From positions 372,001-436,000 of the forward strand of contig NZ_JACHJN010000003.1 in assembly GCF_014203665.1 (NCBI RefSeq): 64,000 bases of DNA, read 5' to 3'. Source of the stretch: Saccharothrix tamanrassetensis. GTDB taxonomy: Bacteria > Actinomycetota > Actinomycetes > Mycobacteriales > Pseudonocardiaceae. The notes beneath the pieces were generated by a model. It was not told the DNA's origin and searched no databases. It saw only the letters and a list, made by a program, of their open reading frames with translations. A program made the translations under genes and the position numbers. This document shows, piece after piece, positions 16,980 through 28,718 of this stretch (the first letter of the stretch is position 1; the number at the start of each line of letters is the position of its first letter).

Positions 16980-18008
16980 ATGGCCACACCACTCGACCGG
17001 CCGCCGGCGGTCATCGCGGTGGCCACCGCCGTCGCCGGGGCGCTCGTCGCGCTCGTGCTGGGGCTGCTCACCTTCGGCGTGCAGGCGACCGCCCACCCCG
17101 ACCGGCTGCCGCTGGCCGTCGCAATCGGCCCGGACGCCCCGCCGCCGTTGCGCGCGGTCGCGGACAAGCTCGCGGGGACGGCCTCGCAGGAGGTCGGCTG
17201 GCGGGTGTCCACGCCGGACGAAGCCCGTGGCCTGCTGGCGTCGCAGGACGTCTACGGGGTGCTGGAGCTGGTTCCCGGCGGCGCGACGGTGATGTTGTCC
17301 GGGGCGGTGAACCCGTCCGGGACGCAGGTGGCGCAGCAGGTGCTGACGGGGGTGGCGCAGGGTGCCGGCCTTCCGGCGAAGGTCGTGGTGCTGAACCCGG
17401 CGTCGACCGCGGGGAGGACGGCGCCGCTGGCGGCCAGTGCGCTGCTGTGGATCGCCGGGCTGGTCGCCGGGGCGGCGTTCACGGTGCTGGCTCGCCGGCC
17501 GGGTGCGTGGTCGCGGCTGGCGGGGGCGACCACGGCCGCTGTCCTGGGCGTCGCCGTCGTGGCCGGGTTCTTCGCGCTGTGGGACGCGGAGTTGCCGCTG
17601 GGCTGGGACGTGCTGGGCTACCTGGCGTTGGTGGGAGCGGCGTTCGCGCTGCTCCAGGCCGGGTTGCTGCGGCTGCTCGGGCTGCGGGCGATGGCGGTGC
17701 TCGGACCGCTGTACCTGATGGCCCCCGCGGTGGCGGGTCAGGTGCCGGAGCTGCTGGACCCCGTCTACCGGGCGGTGCTGTGGTCGTGGACGCCGTTCCG
17801 GTTCTCCACCGAAGGGCTGCGGGCGTTGTTGCAGGGCGGGACGGTCACCGGCGCGCAGGTGTGGGTGTTCGCGGGGATCGCGGTGGCGGGGCTGGTGCTG
17901 GTGCTAGCCGGCGAGAAAGCTCAGCCGGACCTTGCGGACGGGGTTGTCGACGTTGGTGTCGACCAGGCAGACCGACTGCCAGGTGCCCAGCGCCAGCACA
18001 CCGCCTAG
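16980..18008 (+). CDS. integral membrane protein, ABC-2/Pip-like
   Basis: A 342-residue protein with one N-terminal helix (VIAVATAVAGALVALVLGLLTFG), an extracytoplasmic domain of about 100 residues, then five or six membrane helices. The layout resembles the YhgE/Pip and ABC-2 permease class of export-related proteins, though it lacks a clear family motif. It has its own TTGACT/TAGTCT promoter and an operator-like palindrome, so it is probably regulated. The last 35 residues are hydrophilic and encoded antisense to yjbQ (105-base convergent overlap), so the true C-terminus may be an accident of reading through. Confidence 0.65.
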   Translation: MATPLDRPPAVIAVATAVAGALVALVLGLLTFGVQATAHPDRLPLAVAIGPDAPPPLRAVADKLAGTASQEVGWRVSTPDEARGLLASQDVYGVLELVPGGATVMLSGAVNPSGTQVAQQVLTGVAQGAGLPAKVVVLNPASTAGRTAPLAASALLWIAGLVAGAAFTVLARRPGAWSRLAGATTAAVLGVAVVAGFFALWDAELPLGWDVLGYLALVGAAFALLQAGLLRLLGLRAMAVLGPLYLMAPAVAGQVPELLDPVYRAVLWSWTPFRFSTEGLRALLQGGTVTGAQVWVFAGIAVAGLVLVLAGEKAQPDLADGVVDVGVDQADRLPGAQRQHTA

Positions 18009-18311
18009 CACCGGGATCGTCGCGTACGGCGGTACCAGGGCGGGGAGCACGTGGTCGCGGCCGTGGCCCGGCGTCCCGTGCCGGTGCCGCCAGCGGCCGT
18101 CCCGGGGCAGGAGGGTCTCCAGGGCGGACAGGAGGTCCTCGTCGCTGCCGGCGCCGGTCTCCAGGACGGCCAGGCCGGCGGTGGCGTGCGGCACCCAGAC
18201 GTGCAGCAGACCGTCCCCGTCGACGCCTTGCAGGAACTCCTCGCACGCGCGGGTCAGGTCGTGGACGACCTCGTCGGTGCCGGTGCGGATCTCGATCTCT
18301 TCACTGCGCAT
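17904..18311 (-). CDS. YjbQ/UPF0047 family protein
   Basis: The 135-residue protein has the family signature in VWVPHATAGLAVLETG and the C-terminal LALGTWQSVCLVD...RKVRLSF. Its length matches the family. Some members show weak thiamine-phosphate-synthase activity, but the physiological role is uncertain. TAGGCT 8 bases before ATG 18311 suggests a leaderless mRNA. Its 3' end overlaps the convergent membrane protein gene by 105 bases. Confidence 0.88.
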   Translation of the reverse strand: MRSEEIEIRTGTDEVVHDLTRACEEFLQGVDGDGLLHVWVPHATAGLAVLETGAGSDEDLLSALETLLPRDGRWRHRHGTPGHGRDHVLPALVPPYATIPVLGGVLALGTWQSVCLVDTNVDNPVRKVRLSFLAG

Positions 18312-18319
18312 GACAAGCC

Positions 18320-18325
18320 AGCCTA
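18320..18325 (-). promoter_or_regulatory. -10 box, leaderless start of the YjbQ gene
   Basis: TAGGCT on the minus strand, 8 bases before ATG 18311. Confidence 0.4.
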
Positions 18326-18395
18326 GGTGGTGGACGTCACTCGCGGCGGAAAAGGCCCTGCTGGTCGGGAGCCCGGTCGGGCAGGATCCGGGTTC

Positions 18396-19172
18396 GTGCC
18401 ACACACCGCGATCGTGACCGGGGCGAACCAGGGGATCGGGGCCGCCACGGCCCGCGCGCTGGCCGAGCAGGGGGTTCGGGTGCTGATCTCGTTCCTCCGC
18501 TACGCCCCGGCGCCGGACGCGAGCCTGCCCGACGAGTACTTCACCAGCCGGGAGTCCGGCGCGGACGCCGTGGTCGCGGCCATCCGCGAGGCCGGCGGGC
18601 AGGCGCACGCGCTGGAGGTCGACCTCACCGACGTGGGAGCGCCGGCGCTGCTGTTCGACACCGCCGAGAAGCTGTTCGGCCCGGTGGACGTGCTGGTCAA
18701 CAACGCGTCCGGGTGGGTGCAGGACACGTTCCTGGCCAACGAGACCGACCAGTTCGGCCGGGTGCAGCGGGCGGTGACGCCGCAGACGTTCGACGCGCAG
18801 TTCGCGGTGGACGCGCGGGCCGGGGCGCTGCTGATCGCCGAGTTCGCGCGCCGGCACCTGGCCAGGGGCGGGAACTGGGGCCGGATCGTGGGGCTCACGT
18901 CGGGCGGGCCCGGCGGGTTCCCCGGCGAGGTGTCCTACGGGGCGGCCAAGGCGGCGTTGGACAACTACACGCTGTCGGCGGCGGCGGAGCTGGCCCCGCA
19001 CGGCATCACCGCGAACATGGTCAAGCCCGGGGTGACCGACACCGGCTGGGTCAACGACGAGGTGCGGGCGCGGTTCCCGGTGGCGCGGCCGGAGGAGGTG
19101 GCGTCGGTGATCGCGTTCCTGTGCTCGGAGGCGGCGGCTCGGGTCAGTGGGAACGTGCTGGTCCTGCGCTGA
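18396..19172 (+). CDS. short-chain dehydrogenase/reductase
   Basis: The 258-residue SDR has the cofactor motif TGANQGIG at residues 8-15, NNASG in strand 4, and the catalytic Ser-Tyr-Lys set (TSGG, then SYGAAK). It resembles 3-oxoacyl-ACP reductase-type enzymes using NAD(P)H. The substrate is unknown. GTG 18396 gives a normal N-terminus (VPHTAIVTGANQG); upstream in-frame residues are charged and unlikely. The end lacks the usual final Gly-Gly motif, ending NVLVLR. Confidence 0.9.
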   Translation: MPHTAIVTGANQGIGAATARALAEQGVRVLISFLRYAPAPDASLPDEYFTSRESGADAVVAAIREAGGQAHALEVDLTDVGAPALLFDTAEKLFGPVDVLVNNASGWVQDTFLANETDQFGRVQRAVTPQTFDAQFAVDARAGALLIAEFARRHLARGGNWGRIVGLTSGGPGGFPGEVSYGAAKAALDNYTLSAAAELAPHGITANMVKPGVTDTGWVNDEVRARFPVARPEEVASVIAFLCSEAAARVSGNVLVLR

Positions 19173-19183
19173 TTACCGGCGGG

Positions 19184-19189
19184 TAACAT
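19184..19189 (+). promoter_or_regulatory. -10 box, leaderless start of the DUF4442 gene
   Basis: TAACAT, 7 bases before ATG 19197. Confidence 0.5.
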
Positions 19190-19196
19190 AGGGCGC

Positions 19197-19673
19197 ATGA
19201 AGGCATCACGTCTGCGGCTGGGGATGAACCTGTGGCCGCCCTTCCTGTTCGCGGGCATCCGGGTCGTGGCGATCTCCGACGACTACCGGTACGCCAAGGT
19301 GCGGATGCGACTGCGCTGGTACAACCGCAACTACGTGGGCACCCACTTCGGTGGCTCGCTGTTCTCGATGACCGACCCGTTCTGGATGCTGCTCGTGCTG
19401 CGCCACCTCGGCCGTGACCACATGGTGTGGGACCGGGCCGGCGAGATCGAGTTCGTGCGGCCGGGGCGGGGGACCGTGTACGCGGAGTTCCGGTTGACCG
19501 ATGAGCACCTGGCGGAGCTGCGCTCGCAGGCGGCGGGTGGCGGCAAGGCGCTGCTGTGGTTCCCGGTGGAGGTGGTGGCCGAGGACGGGTCTGTGGTGGC
19601 GCGGGTACGGAAGCAGGTTTACGCGCGTCTGAAGGCCGGCTCACCGGATGAAACCGGTGTCGTTCAGGTCTGA
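19197..19673 (+). CDS. DUF4442 hotdog-fold (thioesterase-like) protein
   Basis: A 158-residue protein matching the DUF4442 pattern: NLWPPFLFAGIRVVAIS, RLRWYNRNYVGTHFGGSLFSM and FVRPGRGTVYAEF. The family has the hotdog fold of acyl-CoA thioesterases (YiiD C-domain relatives); the NYVGTHFGG helix corresponds to the active-site region. The substrate is unknown. It sits 24 bases after the SDR gene but has its own -10 box. Confidence 0.85.
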   Translation: MKASRLRLGMNLWPPFLFAGIRVVAISDDYRYAKVRMRLRWYNRNYVGTHFGGSLFSMTDPFWMLLVLRHLGRDHMVWDRAGEIEFVRPGRGTVYAEFRLTDEHLAELRSQAAGGGKALLWFPVEVVAEDGSVVARVRKQVYARLKAGSPDETGVVQV

Positions 19674-19735
19674 GGTTTGAGAATCATCGGCCCAAGGGTG
19701 GACTTGGGTGGGCGGGCGCGGTAGTGGTTCAGCTC

Positions 19736-20746
19736 ATGCGTACTGCGTTCGGTTCGGCTTTCGATGTGCCCGCGGGCTACCTGAACACCGCCGGGATCGG
19801 GGTGCCGCCCGCTCCGGCCGCCGCGGTGGTCGCGGATGCCGTCCGGCGGTGGAGTTCCGGCGCCGACGCGCCGACCGCCGTCGATCCGGTGGTGGGCGTC
19901 GCGCGGGAAGCGTTCGGGCGGGTGGTCGGGGTGCCGGTCGAACGGGTCGCCATCGGGGCGTCGGTCGGGCAGCTGGTGGCGTCGGTGGCCGCCGGGTTGC
20001 CCGCCGGGGCTCGGGTGCTGGTGGCGCGAGGGGACTTCACGTCGCTCACGTTCCCCTTCGCGGCACGCGGGTTGGAGGTCACCGAGGTCGAGCTGGACTC
20101 GCTGGTGTCCTCCGTGGACGGCCACGACCTGGTGGCGGTGAGCGTGGTCCAGTCCGCGGACGGGCGGATCGCCGACCTGGAGGGGTTGAGGGGCACCGGG
20201 GTGCCGGTGCTGCTGGACGTCTCCCAGGCGGCGGGGTGGCTGCCGCTGTCGCTGGAGTGGGCGGACTGGGTGGTGGGGGCCGGGTACAAGTGGCTCATGG
20301 CGCCGCGCGGGTGCGCCTGGCTGGCCTGCTCGCCGGCCGGGTTGGCGCGGGCGGTGCCGGTTTCGGCGAACTGGTGGGCCGGGGAGGACCCGTGGGCCAC
20401 GGTGTACGGGTTGCCGCTGAGGCTGGCCGGCGACGCGCGGCGGCTGGACATCTCGCCGGTGTGGTTGTCGCAGTTCGGGGCGGCGGCTTCGTTGCCGTAC
20501 GTGGCCTCGCTGGACCTGGCGGCGGTGCGGGACCACAACGTGGGGCTGGCGGACTCGTTGTTGGCGGGGCTGGGGCTGCCGGCGCGGGGGTCGGCGATCG
20601 TGGCGCTGGAGCTGCCGGCGGGGTCCGGGGAGAAGCTGGCGGCGGCGGGGGTGCGGTCGTCGGTGCGGGCGGGGCGGGTGCGGTTCGGGTTCCACCTGTA
20701 CAACACGGTGGAGGATGTGGATCTCGTGCTCGAAGCGCTGCGGTAG
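19736..20746 (+). CDS. class V aminotransferase family (PLP) enzyme
   Basis: The 336-residue protein has the class V pattern: substrate loop YLNTAGIGVPP, cofactor aspartate in LLDVSQAAG, and the PLP lysine in VVGAGYKWLMAPRG. Related to isopenicillin N epimerase and cysteine desulfurase-like enzymes; it lacks the active cysteine loop of IscS. The reaction is unknown. ATG 19736 is preferred to GTG 19724, which would add four residues. Confidence 0.88.
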   Translation: MRTAFGSAFDVPAGYLNTAGIGVPPAPAAAVVADAVRRWSSGADAPTAVDPVVGVAREAFGRVVGVPVERVAIGASVGQLVASVAAGLPAGARVLVARGDFTSLTFPFAARGLEVTEVELDSLVSSVDGHDLVAVSVVQSADGRIADLEGLRGTGVPVLLDVSQAAGWLPLSLEWADWVVGAGYKWLMAPRGCAWLACSPAGLARAVPVSANWWAGEDPWATVYGLPLRLAGDARRLDISPVWLSQFGAAASLPYVASLDLAAVRDHNVGLADSLLAGLGLPARGSAIVALELPAGSGEKLAAAGVRSSVRAGRVRFGFHLYNTVEDVDLVLEALR

Positions 20747-20757
20747 CCGTCGTCCGT

Positions 20758-20763
20758 TACGGT
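20758..20763 (+). promoter_or_regulatory. -10 box, leaderless start
   Basis: TACGGT, 8 bases before GTG 20772. Confidence 0.4.
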
Positions 20764-20771
20764 GACTGATT

Positions 20772-21608
20772 GTGTCGGTTCCTCCCGAATCACCTGAAGA
20801 GGTGACGCAGCGGTTACCTCGTGTCCCGGCTCAGCCTCCGGCTCGGGGGCCGGGTGGGGTGCATGGCGGGTTGCCGGGGCCTGGGGGTCCTGGGGCGCCG
20901 GGTGGGGCCGGGCCTACGGATACGGCGCCGTTGTGGCGGTCGGAGATCGGGCAGCTTGATTCGCTGTTGAGTTCACCACCACCACCACCGACGGCTGCTG
21001 CGTCTCGGCCGGTCGGGGCCGAGCGGCGGGGATGGCTGCTCAAAGGGTTGGGGCTGCTCGCGGTGGCGGTGGTGTCCGGGTTGGTGTGGTGGGCGGTGAT
21101 GCCGAAGGAGACACCGACGTCCACACCTCCTACTACGTCCACGGCGGCTGGGGAGTTCACGTTCGCGCGGTCACCGCAGGTGCCGGAGGCGCTGAAGGAC
21201 AGCCAGTGCGCGTCGCACGCGTACGGGCAGACGAAGACGTTCCTGACGGACACGCCGTGCCAGCAGTTGACGCGAGGGCTGTTCACGACGACTACGCCGG
21301 ATGGGCGAACTGTGTACACGTCCGTGTCAGTGGTGCGGATGAAGACGCTGGAAGATGCGACGAAGTTGAAGGAGCTGACCAGTCGGGACGGCACCGGGAA
21401 CGTCAACGACCTGGTGAAGGACGGGGCGGTGCAGGTGCCCGGGTTGCGGTCGTTGGGGTCTGGCGGGTTCGCGGCCAAGCAGCAGGACCGGGACGTGATC
21501 ATCATCGAGTCGGACACGGTGCAGCACGGGGCGGATGAGGCTGCGCACAACGCGTTGATGAAGAGGGTGTCGGCGGATGCGTTCCGGTTGGTGGCGGAGT
21601 TGACGTGA
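20772..21608 (+). CDS. membrane-anchored extracellular protein with Pro/Gly-rich tail
   Basis: A 278-residue protein. The first 85 residues are Pro/Gly-rich and probably cytoplasmic; one membrane helix follows (GLGLLAVAVVSGLVWWAVM), then a Thr/Pro linker and a 155-residue extracellular domain with two cysteines (SQCASHAYG, TPCQQL). The architecture is shared with the two proteins at 15.1-16.9 kb. Function unknown. The gene ends in a region with a strong hairpin terminator. Confidence 0.65.
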   Translation: MSVPPESPEEVTQRLPRVPAQPPARGPGGVHGGLPGPGGPGAPGGAGPTDTAPLWRSEIGQLDSLLSSPPPPPTAAASRPVGAERRGWLLKGLGLLAVAVVSGLVWWAVMPKETPTSTPPTTSTAAGEFTFARSPQVPEALKDSQCASHAYGQTKTFLTDTPCQQLTRGLFTTTTPDGRTVYTSVSVVRMKTLEDATKLKELTSRDGTGNVNDLVKDGAVQVPGLRSLGSGGFAAKQQDRDVIIIESDTVQHGADEAAHNALMKRVSADAFRLVAELT

Positions 21609-21633
21609 GTGGGCGGGGTGGAGGGCGAAGAGC

Positions 21634-21665
21634 GTCCTCGCCGGACGGGGCAGGCCGCCAAGGAT
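21634..21665. repeat. intergenic repeat element, copy A
   Basis: A 32-base block beginning GTCCTCGCCGGACGGGG is shared with 29787-29817 (about 29 matching positions by eye). Both copies lie just after the 3' end of a plus-strand gene. Confidence 0.6.
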
Positions 21666-21671
21666 GCTGGG

Positions 21672-21704
21672 AGGACCTTCAAGCTCTGTGAGCTTGAAGG
21701 TCCT
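21672..21704. terminator. bidirectional hairpin terminator
   Basis: Perfect 15-bp stem AGGACCTTCAAGCTC, loop TGT, and complement, between the convergent genes ending at 21608 and 21746. It is AT-richer than the surroundings. Confidence 0.8.
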
Positions 21705-21745
21705 TGAGCATTGGTGGGTGGGTGTGAGGGGCGCAGGGGGTGTGA

Positions 21746-22174
21746 TCAGCCGTCGGCTGTGCCTGGTAGGGCGATGGACAAGGGCGTGATGCCCGCGGTC
21801 TTTCGCCATCTGGTGGCTCGGATTGCGGAGGTCGTCAGGGCGTCCAGGGCCGATTTGCGCAACTCCTGGTCGTCTGTGCGCTCCACTACGCCGCGCCAGG
21901 CGACGCAGGCGTCTGTTTCGACCGCGATCAGGGCCGCGATAGCGGACGCCGCGCTGTCCACGGGTTGGGGTGGCAGGTAGGCGGGGGCCGGGGGCTTCGG
22001 CTGGGCGCCCTTGTCCCTCAGCCAGCGTTCGGTGGTGTCGCGGCGGGCACGGTGGGCTGTGGCGCCATCCGCCACGGCTGCCGCCTGCTGGTCCACGAAG
22101 GCGCTGACCAGGCCATAAGTCCACACCGCGGCGTGCTCGGCCGCCAGGGCGTCCTGCACCGCTTCCACGCTCAT
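21746..22174 (-). CDS. DUF4439 ferritin-like domain protein
   Basis: A 142-residue four-helix protein. Helix 1 has EAVQDALAAEHAAVWTYGLV, the start typical of DUF4439 ferritin-like domains, with the acidic/His residues EAEHA; a further helix has AALIAVETDACVAWRG. The family is common in actinobacteria; iron binding has not been shown generally. ATG 22174 overlaps the stop of the upstream lipoprotein gene (ATGA), so the pair is one operon and probably one functional unit. Confidence 0.8.
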   Translation of the reverse strand: MSVEAVQDALAAEHAAVWTYGLVSAFVDQQAAAVADGATAHRARRDTTERWLRDKGAQPKPPAPAYLPPQPVDSAASAIAALIAVETDACVAWRGVVERTDDQELRKSALDALTTSAIRATRWRKTAGITPLSIALPGTADG

Positions 22175-22620
22175 GACAGTGCCTCCAGCAGGCTCGCGCA
22201 TCCGGCCGACACCGAGGCCACCAGGCCCGCCCGGTGGGTCGGGACCGTGGTGGCCAGGTCCCCGGCCTGCTTCTGGGCCGCCTGCAACGCCGTGATCAAC
22301 GCCTCCCTGGTCGGGTTGGCGGGCGGCGCGGGCGACGACGTCGGTGCCGGTGTCGGGGAAGGGGACGTGCCGGGGACCTTGGGGGTGGCCCGGTCGACTT
22401 CGGCCTGGAGCTTGTCGGCGTGCCGGGTTCTCGCCGCCGCTGTTTCCGGGGCGCCTGCGGCGGTGGCCAGGGCCGCGTCCGCGCGGGCCGCCTCCACCAG
22501 GTCGGCCAGCGGGTCGCGGGGCGGTGGGGCGGGCGGGGGTGTGGTGCACGCTACTGCCAGGGGGGCGGTGGCCGCTGCCAACAGCACGCCGCGCCTGCTG
22601 AGCGCCGTTCTTCCGATCAC
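22171..22620 (-). CDS. Tat-exported lipoprotein partner of the ferritin-like protein
   Basis: A 149-residue protein. Its N-terminus has a twin-arginine signal (TALSRRGVLLAAATAPLAVAC) with lipobox LAVAC, so it should be exported folded and lipid-anchored at the cysteine near residue 25. The mature part is a Pro/Ala-rich linker with helical segments, including PSPTPAPTSSPAPPA. Function unknown; the coupled ferritin-like gene suggests that both work together. GTG 22620 gives the complete signal; longer frames would mask it. Confidence 0.75.
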   Translation of the reverse strand: MIGRTALSRRGVLLAAATAPLAVACTTPPPAPPPRDPLADLVEAARADAALATAAGAPETAAARTRHADKLQAEVDRATPKVPGTSPSPTPAPTSSPAPPANPTREALITALQAAQKQAGDLATTVPTHRAGLVASVSAGCASLLEALS

Positions 22621-22763
22621 GTGTGCCGATCCTGCCAGAGGGGCCGTGGTCGCCTCTGGGGCGTGCGGGCCGGCCGGGACGGGATAGTCTGGGCGACCAA
22701 CGGCCGGCGAGTGCAGCGTCGGCCGGGGTTGCCGTGCCTTCTGCACCCGAAAGGAGTCACCAC

Positions 22764-23297
22764 GTGTCCAGCCCGCCGCGCGGAGAACTCGCCGCGCAGC
22801 TAACACCCGTCGTGCGGGAAGCGGTGGAGGCCATCGGCTTCGACCTCGAAACGCTCGACGTGAACCCGGCTGGGCGTCGCAGGCTGGTGAAGGTGGTCGT
22901 GGACGGCGACGACGGGATCGGGCTGGACGAGGTCGCCCAGGCCAGTCGCGCCGTGTCCGCCGCGCTCGACGCGCACGAGCACCTCATCGCGGGCCCGTAC
23001 ACGCTTGAGGTCACCTCGCCGGGCGCCGACCGGCCGTTGACGAAGCCGCGCCACTGGAAACGGGCGAAGCTGCGGCTGGTCAAGGTCAAGCAGCCGGACC
23101 AGGTCGAGTGGTTCGGCCGGGTCGGGGCCGCCGACGACAGCGGCGTCGTGCTGCTGGTCAAGGGCGAGTTGCGGCGGGTCGAGTACCGCTCGGTCGAGCG
23201 GGCCGTGGTCGAGGTCGAGTTCAAGCAGCCGCCCGTCGAGGAGCTCGCGCTCCTGGAGGGCACGCATTCGAACGAATCGAAGGAGGAGTCGGGGTGA
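22764..23297 (+). CDS. rimP: ribosome maturation factor RimP
   Basis: The 177-residue protein promotes 30S subunit assembly. The N-terminal alpha/beta domain ([20 protein letters not shown]) includes the conserved [21 protein letters not shown] stretch with the SPGADRPL motif; the C-terminal half is the Sm-like domain. AAAGGAG about 8 bases before GTG 22764 marks the start. It heads the rimP-nusA-ylxR-infB operon found in most bacteria; TAGTCT at 22685-22690 is a candidate -10. Confidence 0.95.
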   Translation: MSSPPRGELAAQLTPVVREAVEAIGFDLETLDVNPAGRRRLVKVVVDGDDGIGLDEVAQASRAVSAALDAHEHLIAGPYTLEVTSPGADRPLTKPRHWKRAKLRLVKVKQPDQVEWFGRVGAADDSGVVLLVKGELRRVEYRSVERAVVEVEFKQPPVEELALLEGTHSNESKEESG

Positions 23298-24316
23298 ACG
23301 TCGACATCGCCGCACTGCGGGCGATCGAACGGGACAAGGACATCCCCTTCGACACCGTGCTGGAAGCCATCGAGACCGCGCTTCTGACCGCGTACAAGCA
23401 CACCGACGGTCACCACTCGCACTCGCGGGTGGAGATCGACCGCAAGACCGGTGTGGTGCGCGTGCTGGCCCAGGAACTGGGGCCGGACGGGGCCGTGTCG
23501 GAGGAATGGGACGACACGCCGGAGGGGTTCGGCCGGATCGCGGCCACCACGGCGCGCCAGGTGATCCTGCAGCGGTTGCGGGACGCCGAGCACGAGCGGA
23601 CGTTCGGCGAGTTCTCGGCCAAGGAGGGCGAGATCGTCGGCGGCGTCGTCCAGCGCGACGCCCGCGCCAACGCGCGGGGCATGGTCGTGGTGCAGATAGG
23701 GGACACCGAAGGCGTGCTGCCGCCCGCCGAGCAGGTGCCCGGTGAGGCGTACGAGCACGGCTCGCGGCTCAAGTGCTACGTCGTGGGTGTGTCACGGGGC
23801 GCGCGCGGGCCGCAGATCACGCTGTCCCGCACGCACCCGAACCTGGTGCGCCGGCTGTTCGCGCTGGAGGTACCGGAGATCGCCGACGGCACCGTGGAGA
23901 TCCCGGCGGTGGCACGTGAGGCAGGTCACCGTTCGAAGATCGCGGTCCGGTCGTCGGTGCCCGGCGTCAACGCCAAGGGCGCGTGCATCGGCCCGATGGG
24001 CGCCCGCGTCCGGAACGTGATGAGCGAGCTGGCCGGTGAGAAGATCGACATCATCGACCACTCCGACGACCCGGCCACGTTCGTCGGGAATGCCCTGTCA
24101 CCTGCCAAGGTTGTCTCCGTGCGGGTGCTCGACGAACGCGCCAAGACGGCGCGCGTGGTCGTGCCGGACTTCCAGCTCTCCCTCGCCATCGGCAAGGAGG
24201 GCCAGAACGCCCGGCTGGCCGCGCGGCTGACCGGCTGGCGCATCGACATCCGCAGCGACGCGGACGCCGGTGGGGCCGCGCCGGCGGGTGCGGCGACATC
24301 CGGTTCGGCTGATTGA
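23294..24316 (+). CDS. nusA: transcription termination/antitermination factor NusA
   Basis: The 340-residue protein binds RNA polymerase and nascent RNA to control pausing, termination and antitermination. Domains in order: N-terminal polymerase-binding domain (to about residue 105), S1 domain ([17 protein letters not shown]), then two KH domains ([14 protein letters not shown] and [19 protein letters not shown]). The short Gly/Ala tail and absence of the C-terminal acidic repeats are normal for actinobacteria. GTG 23294 overlaps the rimP stop (GTGA). Confidence 0.97.
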   Translation: MNVDIAALRAIERDKDIPFDTVLEAIETALLTAYKHTDGHHSHSRVEIDRKTGVVRVLAQELGPDGAVSEEWDDTPEGFGRIAATTARQVILQRLRDAEHERTFGEFSAKEGEIVGGVVQRDARANARGMVVVQIGDTEGVLPPAEQVPGEAYEHGSRLKCYVVGVSRGARGPQITLSRTHPNLVRRLFALEVPEIADGTVEIPAVAREAGHRSKIAVRSSVPGVNAKGACIGPMGARVRNVMSELAGEKIDIIDHSDDPATFVGNALSPAKVVSVRVLDERAKTARVVVPDFQLSLAIGKEGQNARLAARLTGWRIDIRSDADAGGAAPAGAATSGSAD

Positions 24317-24338
24317 GCGGCAGGAGATAGACTTCTCA

Positions 24339-24683
24339 GTGGTTCGACGTCGGGATTCGGGTTTCGCGCACAAAAGCCCAGTTCGCACGTGCATCGGATG
24401 TCGTGTCCGGACGTCGCCCTCCGAGTTGCTGCGCGTGGTGGCGGTGGACGGGACCGTGGTCCCGGACGCGCGCCGACGACTGCCCGGCCGGGGTGCATGG
24501 CTGCACCCCGATCCCGGCTGTCTCCGCGACGCCGAGAAGCGGAGGGCGTTCCCGAGGGCCCTGCGGGTTCCGGGGCCGCTCGACGTGGAACGTCTGCGCG
24601 GACATCTCGAACAACTCGGGAACCAGGTCGCGGGATCGCCCCGCGTCCCGCACGAAGCAAGGAAGCAGGTCGACCCGTCATGA
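24339..24683 (+). CDS. ylxR: YlxR (DUF448) RNA-binding protein
   Basis: The 114-residue protein has the family motif RTCIGCR (residues 17-23) and [13 protein letters not shown], both typical of YlxR, a small basic RNA-binding protein also reported to modulate transcription of metabolic genes and RNase P. It sits in its usual place between nusA and infB. GTG 24339 is preceded by AGGAGA at about 11 bases. Confidence 0.92.
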   Translation: MVRRRDSGFAHKSPVRTCIGCRVRTSPSELLRVVAVDGTVVPDARRRLPGRGAWLHPDPGCLRDAEKRRAFPRALRVPGPLDVERLRGHLEQLGNQVAGSPRVPHEARKQVDPS

Positions 24684-24770
24684 GTCAGCCGTGAAGCTGA
24701 AGACATGAACGCGCGACGTTAAGACGAGGTCGACGGGACTAGCCGCCGGCCTCATCACCAGAGGAGTGCA

Positions 24771-27848
<3,078 letters not shown>

Positions 27849-27864
27849 ATCGTCTTCGGACACC

Positions 27865-27895
27865 GGGGGCCGTCGCTGTCGTGGCGGCGGCCCCC
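27865..27895 (+). terminator. hairpin after infB
   Basis: A 12-bp stem with one G-T wobble (GGGGGCCGTCGC and partner) and 7-base loop, starting 16 bases after the infB stop. It may terminate or attenuate transcription into the ylxP-rbfA genes. Confidence 0.6.
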
Positions 27896-27917
27896 TCCTA
27901 CCCCATGGTGATGACAC

Positions 27918-28214
27918 TTGTACGTGGGTGCCCTTGAGCTGGACGTGCTGCTCGGCGACGTCCACTCGTTGAAGCAGAAGCGGTCCGCGGTGAAGCCCGT
28001 GGTGGCGGAACTGCGCCGGAGGTTCGAGGTTTCCGCGGCGGAAGCGGGTCACCTCGACCTGCACCGCCGCGCGCTGATCGGAGTGGCGGCGGTGGCCGCC
28101 GACGCCGAGCATGTCAGGGACGTCCTGTTCGCCTGCGAGCGACTGGTGGCCGGCCGTCCCGAACTGGAACTGCTCTCCGCCCGCCACAGGCTGGTCGGGC
28201 CGGAGGACGACTGA
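27918..28214 (+). CDS. YlxP-like DUF503 protein
   Basis: The 98-residue protein starts [23 protein letters not shown], the characteristic DUF503 N-terminus, which fixes an unusual TTG start at 27918 (an in-frame TGA lies two codons upstream). The family is small, conserved between infB and rbfA, and of unknown function, perhaps in ribosome assembly. No Shine-Dalgarno sequence is evident. Confidence 0.88.
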   Translation: MYVGALELDVLLGDVHSLKQKRSAVKPVVAELRRRFEVSAAEAGHLDLHRRALIGVAAVAADAEHVRDVLFACERLVAGRPELELLSARHRLVGPEDD

Positions 28215-28258
28215 GGCCGCCGCAAGAGGCGGCTGGCGAGTACGGAGGAGGGAGCGCC

Positions 28259-28708
28259 GTGGCCGACCAGGCACGGGCGCGCAAGCTGGCCAAGCGGATC
28301 TCGCAGATCGTGGCCTCCGCGCTGGAGCACCAGGTGAAGGACCCGCGCCTGGCGCGGGTGACGATCACCGACACGCGAGTGACCGGTGACCTGCACGACG
28401 CGACGGTCTACTACACGGTGCTGGGCGAGAAGCTGGACGCCGAGCCGGACTTGGTGGGCGCCGCAGCGGCGCTGGAGAAGGCCAAGGGCGTGCTGCGCAC
28501 GATGGTGGGCCAGCAGACCGGCGTCCGGTTCACCCCGACCCTGACGTTCGTCACCGACACCGTGCCCGACGAGGCCCGGCGGATGGACGAGCTGCTGGAG
28601 CGCGCCCGGGAGGCGGACGCCGAGGTGGCCCGCATCGCGTCGGGTGCCGAACCGGCGGGTGAGCCGGACCCGTACAAGCCTCCGCGTGAAGCGGAAAAAG
28701 CGGACTAG
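28259..28708 (+). CDS. rbfA: 30S ribosome-binding factor RbfA
   Basis: The 149-residue protein is a KH-fold cold-adaptation and 30S maturation factor. It shows [26 protein letters not shown], the conserved DPRL segment, and [27 protein letters not shown] strong GGAGGAGGGA lies 6 bases before GTG 28259. The tail beyond residue 125 is charged and variable, as usual. Confidence 0.95.
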   Translation: MADQARARKLAKRISQIVASALEHQVKDPRLARVTITDTRVTGDLHDATVYYTVLGEKLDAEPDLVGAAAALEKAKGVLRTMVGQQTGVRFTPTLTFVTDTVPDEARRMDELLERAREADAEVARIASGAEPAGEPDPYKPPREAEKAD

Positions 28709-28711
28709 CGT
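28706..28711 (+). promoter_or_regulatory. -10 box, leaderless start of the DHH gene
   Basis: TAGCGT, 7 bases before GTG 28719; its first three bases are the rbfA stop codon. Confidence 0.4.
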
Positions 28712-28718
28712 TCCGGAC

